A stretch of 64,000 nt of DNA from Monosporascus cannonballus (Eukaryota; Ascomycota; Sordariomycetes; Xylariales). The DNA lies in assembly GCA_004154925.1 (NCBI GenBank), contig QJNS01000004.1, positions 558,001 to 622,000 on the forward strand, written 5' to 3'. The translations under genes and the position numbers were made by a program. The notes under the pieces are model-generated. The model saw only the letters and a program-made list of their open reading frames with translations, did not search any database and was not told the DNA's origin. This document shows, in pieces, positions 61,777 to 64,000 of this stretch; positions within the stretch are counted from its first letter, which is position 1; every line of letters starts with the position of its first letter.

Positions 61777-64000
61777 TATGTAGTAAGCTACGTCGTACCG
61801 GTAATAGACTCCGGATAAGGTCGCAGTCAGTCGAGATGGCAAAATGTGGTTCTTGTTTTAGTAGTCGTACTTTCTCTGCATACCTACAGGCAAGCAAGAG
61901 CGTGCGTAAGTACATATCGTAAAAGGGAAGAAGGGAGCTGCAAGTTGAACTAATACAATGAGAATTGCGTATTTGATATTAATCCCCTTGGCCTTGGACG
62001 GATACCAGGCCCATAGGGAATGAGAGGGCCGTCTTAGCTCAACACCTGACTTGCGGGCGGTGGATTATCTACATAGAATCTAAAGCATGGTGTGGAAGCC
62101 CGTTGACCGTTTTGTGACCCCATATCTACTACTACATACATCCATCCATATCCAGTAGTAACGTTAGCAATCCTGCAGTACATATAGGAAGGGGAACTTG
62201 TGAACCTACCTAAGATGTATTGTGGATAACGCAGTAGCCTACAGCTTTAGATTAGATACGTAGCTACCTACCTAGGTAGTTATAGCTCTACTACTGCTAA
62301 TTAGCCTCTAAGTAGTGCCGTATATAGTTGGTCGATAGCGCGGCGACTCCGACACTCCCGCGCCGCTGTTCAGGAATATTAGTATTATACAGAGATGCCC
62401 AGGTAGGTTGGTGCGCACACGTATGCATGCACTCATAAGCACCTAAGGTAGCTTAAAGAAAGAGCATTACATCGAATATCATCAACCATGTGGGTGCGCA
62501 TAGCCGTTACGATAGGCTGATATATACAACTTGAACATATATGAAAAAGACATCTACCTAAGCAGGAGGATTCTAGAGCGACTGGTACCGGTTCCGCACA
62601 TTAAGAGGTGCCCATCAAGATAAAACAAGCGTAAGAGCACAGCCATAAATCTTGGAGGGTCCAAAACTAGGGATACCTTGTAGGCACTTTTTTATTAACG
62701 GCCTCTTATTATTAATAATTAATTCCCAACATCTATCGCCGTGATAAATTTCACTAATTTGGCCGGTTTTAGGAGAGGTCGGAGGCTATCTCCTGCCAAC
62801 GTGCTTTTTGTACTTAATGGAACCCGACAAGACGTATGAGATATCGATACGTAAACAGAACACCCGGAGCAGCAAATTATTGTTAGCTGATGAGGTCACA
62901 ATCAAATATATTCTCCTTCCAAGGTTGTGCCTAAGGTACAACTGACCGTGATACTGCCTTGTCCCAGGTTGGATCATTCGGCAGCCCGAAGTACATGAGA
63001 GGACAAGGCTACCTAAGATATCCACCATAGATACGCGAACAGCAGGTTAGCCATATACTAACCATAGAGTGTCCACCGAGAGCATTATCAGTGGAATGTT
63101 CGTCGCGCTATGCAAGGGTTCAAGATTTTCAAATTTCACCTTGTTGCCGGTTATCAAATATCAACCGCATATACAAAAGAGGGGATTTGATATTGAATAC
63201 AACGGCAATAGCAACGGCAAAAAAGAAAATCATACTGCTGGTGTTAATTCTGAGTGCATTACTGTTGCTGGCGTACATACCTAGGTAGCTTTGCTGTCGT
63301 CATTAGATTATTAGTCTCAGCAGCACGTTAAAAGAGAAACAGGAGAAGTGATGATAGAACCACAGTATCCATCGGACGATTTTGAAATCCTCCGCTCTCT
63401 CTTTAGCTTCATCCTCTAGGTGCTTGGTGATCACAAGAGGTAGTTGCGCGATGTTGTGGACACTTAAAAACGCCCGAACCTCGACACGGTTCCAACTGAG
63501 TTCCTATCCCCAGGTGAAGTGTTCCTGGTGGGATGGGTTGATATTGTGTTCGCCTACCAAGTACGTAAATCCACCCAGATACACACTTTCGCGCGTTGGG
63601 TCAAGCGTCTTGGATATTCAACAACCATGTCGTCGCTGATCGCACCACGTCGTCGCTGATCGCACCACGTCGTCGCTGATCGCACCATGTCGCCGACTGC
63701 TTGCTCACCGTCTCTGTCTCCCCCTCTCTCTTGCCGAGCAAAAAATTCACCCACCCAGGGCCGTTGCTGGCCACGGAACGCCCCCTGCACGAATCCCTGT
63801 TTCGGCCTCGCCCTTATGAAAGCCGTTTCGCACGGGAAACCACGTGCCATTCGCGTTTTCTCGTCATTATGTATGGTGTACCGTGGATCAAATTATGCGA
63901 ATCCCGGATGAGCCGGCCCCAGATTGGCCCCCCCGGGCTATATCAGCTGATCGGAAAGCCCAACAATTGCCCTGCATACGCGCGCCTGGCTGAGGAGGAG
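61777..64000. other. Right-hand intergenic region, no gene recognised
   Basis: Ordinary composition, with frequent CTACCTAGGTAG-type motifs (62,260-62,290 and 63,270-63,290). Open frames up to 98 codons exist (63554-63850 on -, 63382-63639 on +), but they overlap in antisense, span a tandem repeat and show no motif. A gene may start beyond the right edge. Confidence 0.55.
63631..63690. repeat. Three tandem copies of a 20-bp unit
   Basis: CGTCGCTGATCGCACCACGT occurs at 63631 and 63651, and with one change (ATGT end) at 63671. It is a minisatellite. Confidence 0.95.

Noticed and set aside
63631..63690. CRISPR-like repeat
   Set aside because: The three 20-base units are directly adjacent without spacers, and the organism is a fungus.
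63554..63850. 98-codon - strand frame near the right edge
   Set aside because: It runs through the 20-bp tandem repeat, overlaps + strand frames and has no recognisable motif.
1..64000. tRNA or rRNA genes
   Set aside because: I saw no A-box/B-box pair with a foldable cloverleaf and no rRNA sequence. A tRNA scan would be needed to be sure in the right-hand 9 kb.

Overview
The window looks like nuclear DNA of a filamentous ascomycete (Pezizomycotina, probably a sordariomycete). It splits sharply into two parts. Bases 1 to about 54,780 are extremely AT-rich, full of TpA and stop codons, with many of the surviving cytosines in CpG. This is the signature of repeat-induced point mutation (RIP). 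From about 55,100 to 64,000 base composition is ordinary, and there is one convincing gene.

The AT-rich part holds no intact gene, but it can be read as a stack of retrotransposons inserted into one another. Matching LTR halves and short target-site duplications (TSDs) give the order. Gypsy element D (5009-55064, + strand) is split in its 3' LTR by gypsy element E (11393-54906, - strand, TSD ATACC). E carries a solo LTR (13104-13506, TSD TAAAT) and gypsy element B2 (17245-53611, - strand, TSD GCTAT/GCTGT). B2 carries gypsy element B1 (17953-25295, + strand, TSD GTAAA/ATAAA). Its 5' LTR is also split by a tandem pair of copia elements, G1-G2 (31876-53587, + strand, TSD TCTTA). The 5' LTR of G1 is in turn split by H (31975-42808), an unidentified 10.8-kb insertion flanked by a 10-bp duplication. 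With insertions removed, D and E come to about 6.5-6.7 kb, B1 and B2 to about 7.3 kb each, and each copia unit to about 5.3 kb. Left of D are two older relatives of D and E: a - strand pol remnant near 1.1-1.75 kb and the 3' end of a + strand copy at 4.3-5.0 kb.

Boundaries come from reading by eye. TSD-defined ends should be good to a few bases; ends of coding remnants are approximate. The reverse transcriptase and integrase calls rest on motifs still legible through the mutations, for example the RT catalytic Asp-Asp read as Asn-Asp or Asn-Asn.

The right part holds a three-exon gene on the - strand (57235-60555, 988 codons). It encodes a Zn2Cys6 transcription factor with a fungal middle homology region and a C-terminal Ala/Gln/His tract. 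The zinc cluster is assembled across intron 1. About 0.7 kb upstream of its start lies a 493-bp MITE-like element (61284-61776) with about 115-bp terminal inverted repeats and a TA duplication. The rest (55065-57234 and 61777-64000) appears intergenic apart from simple repeats.
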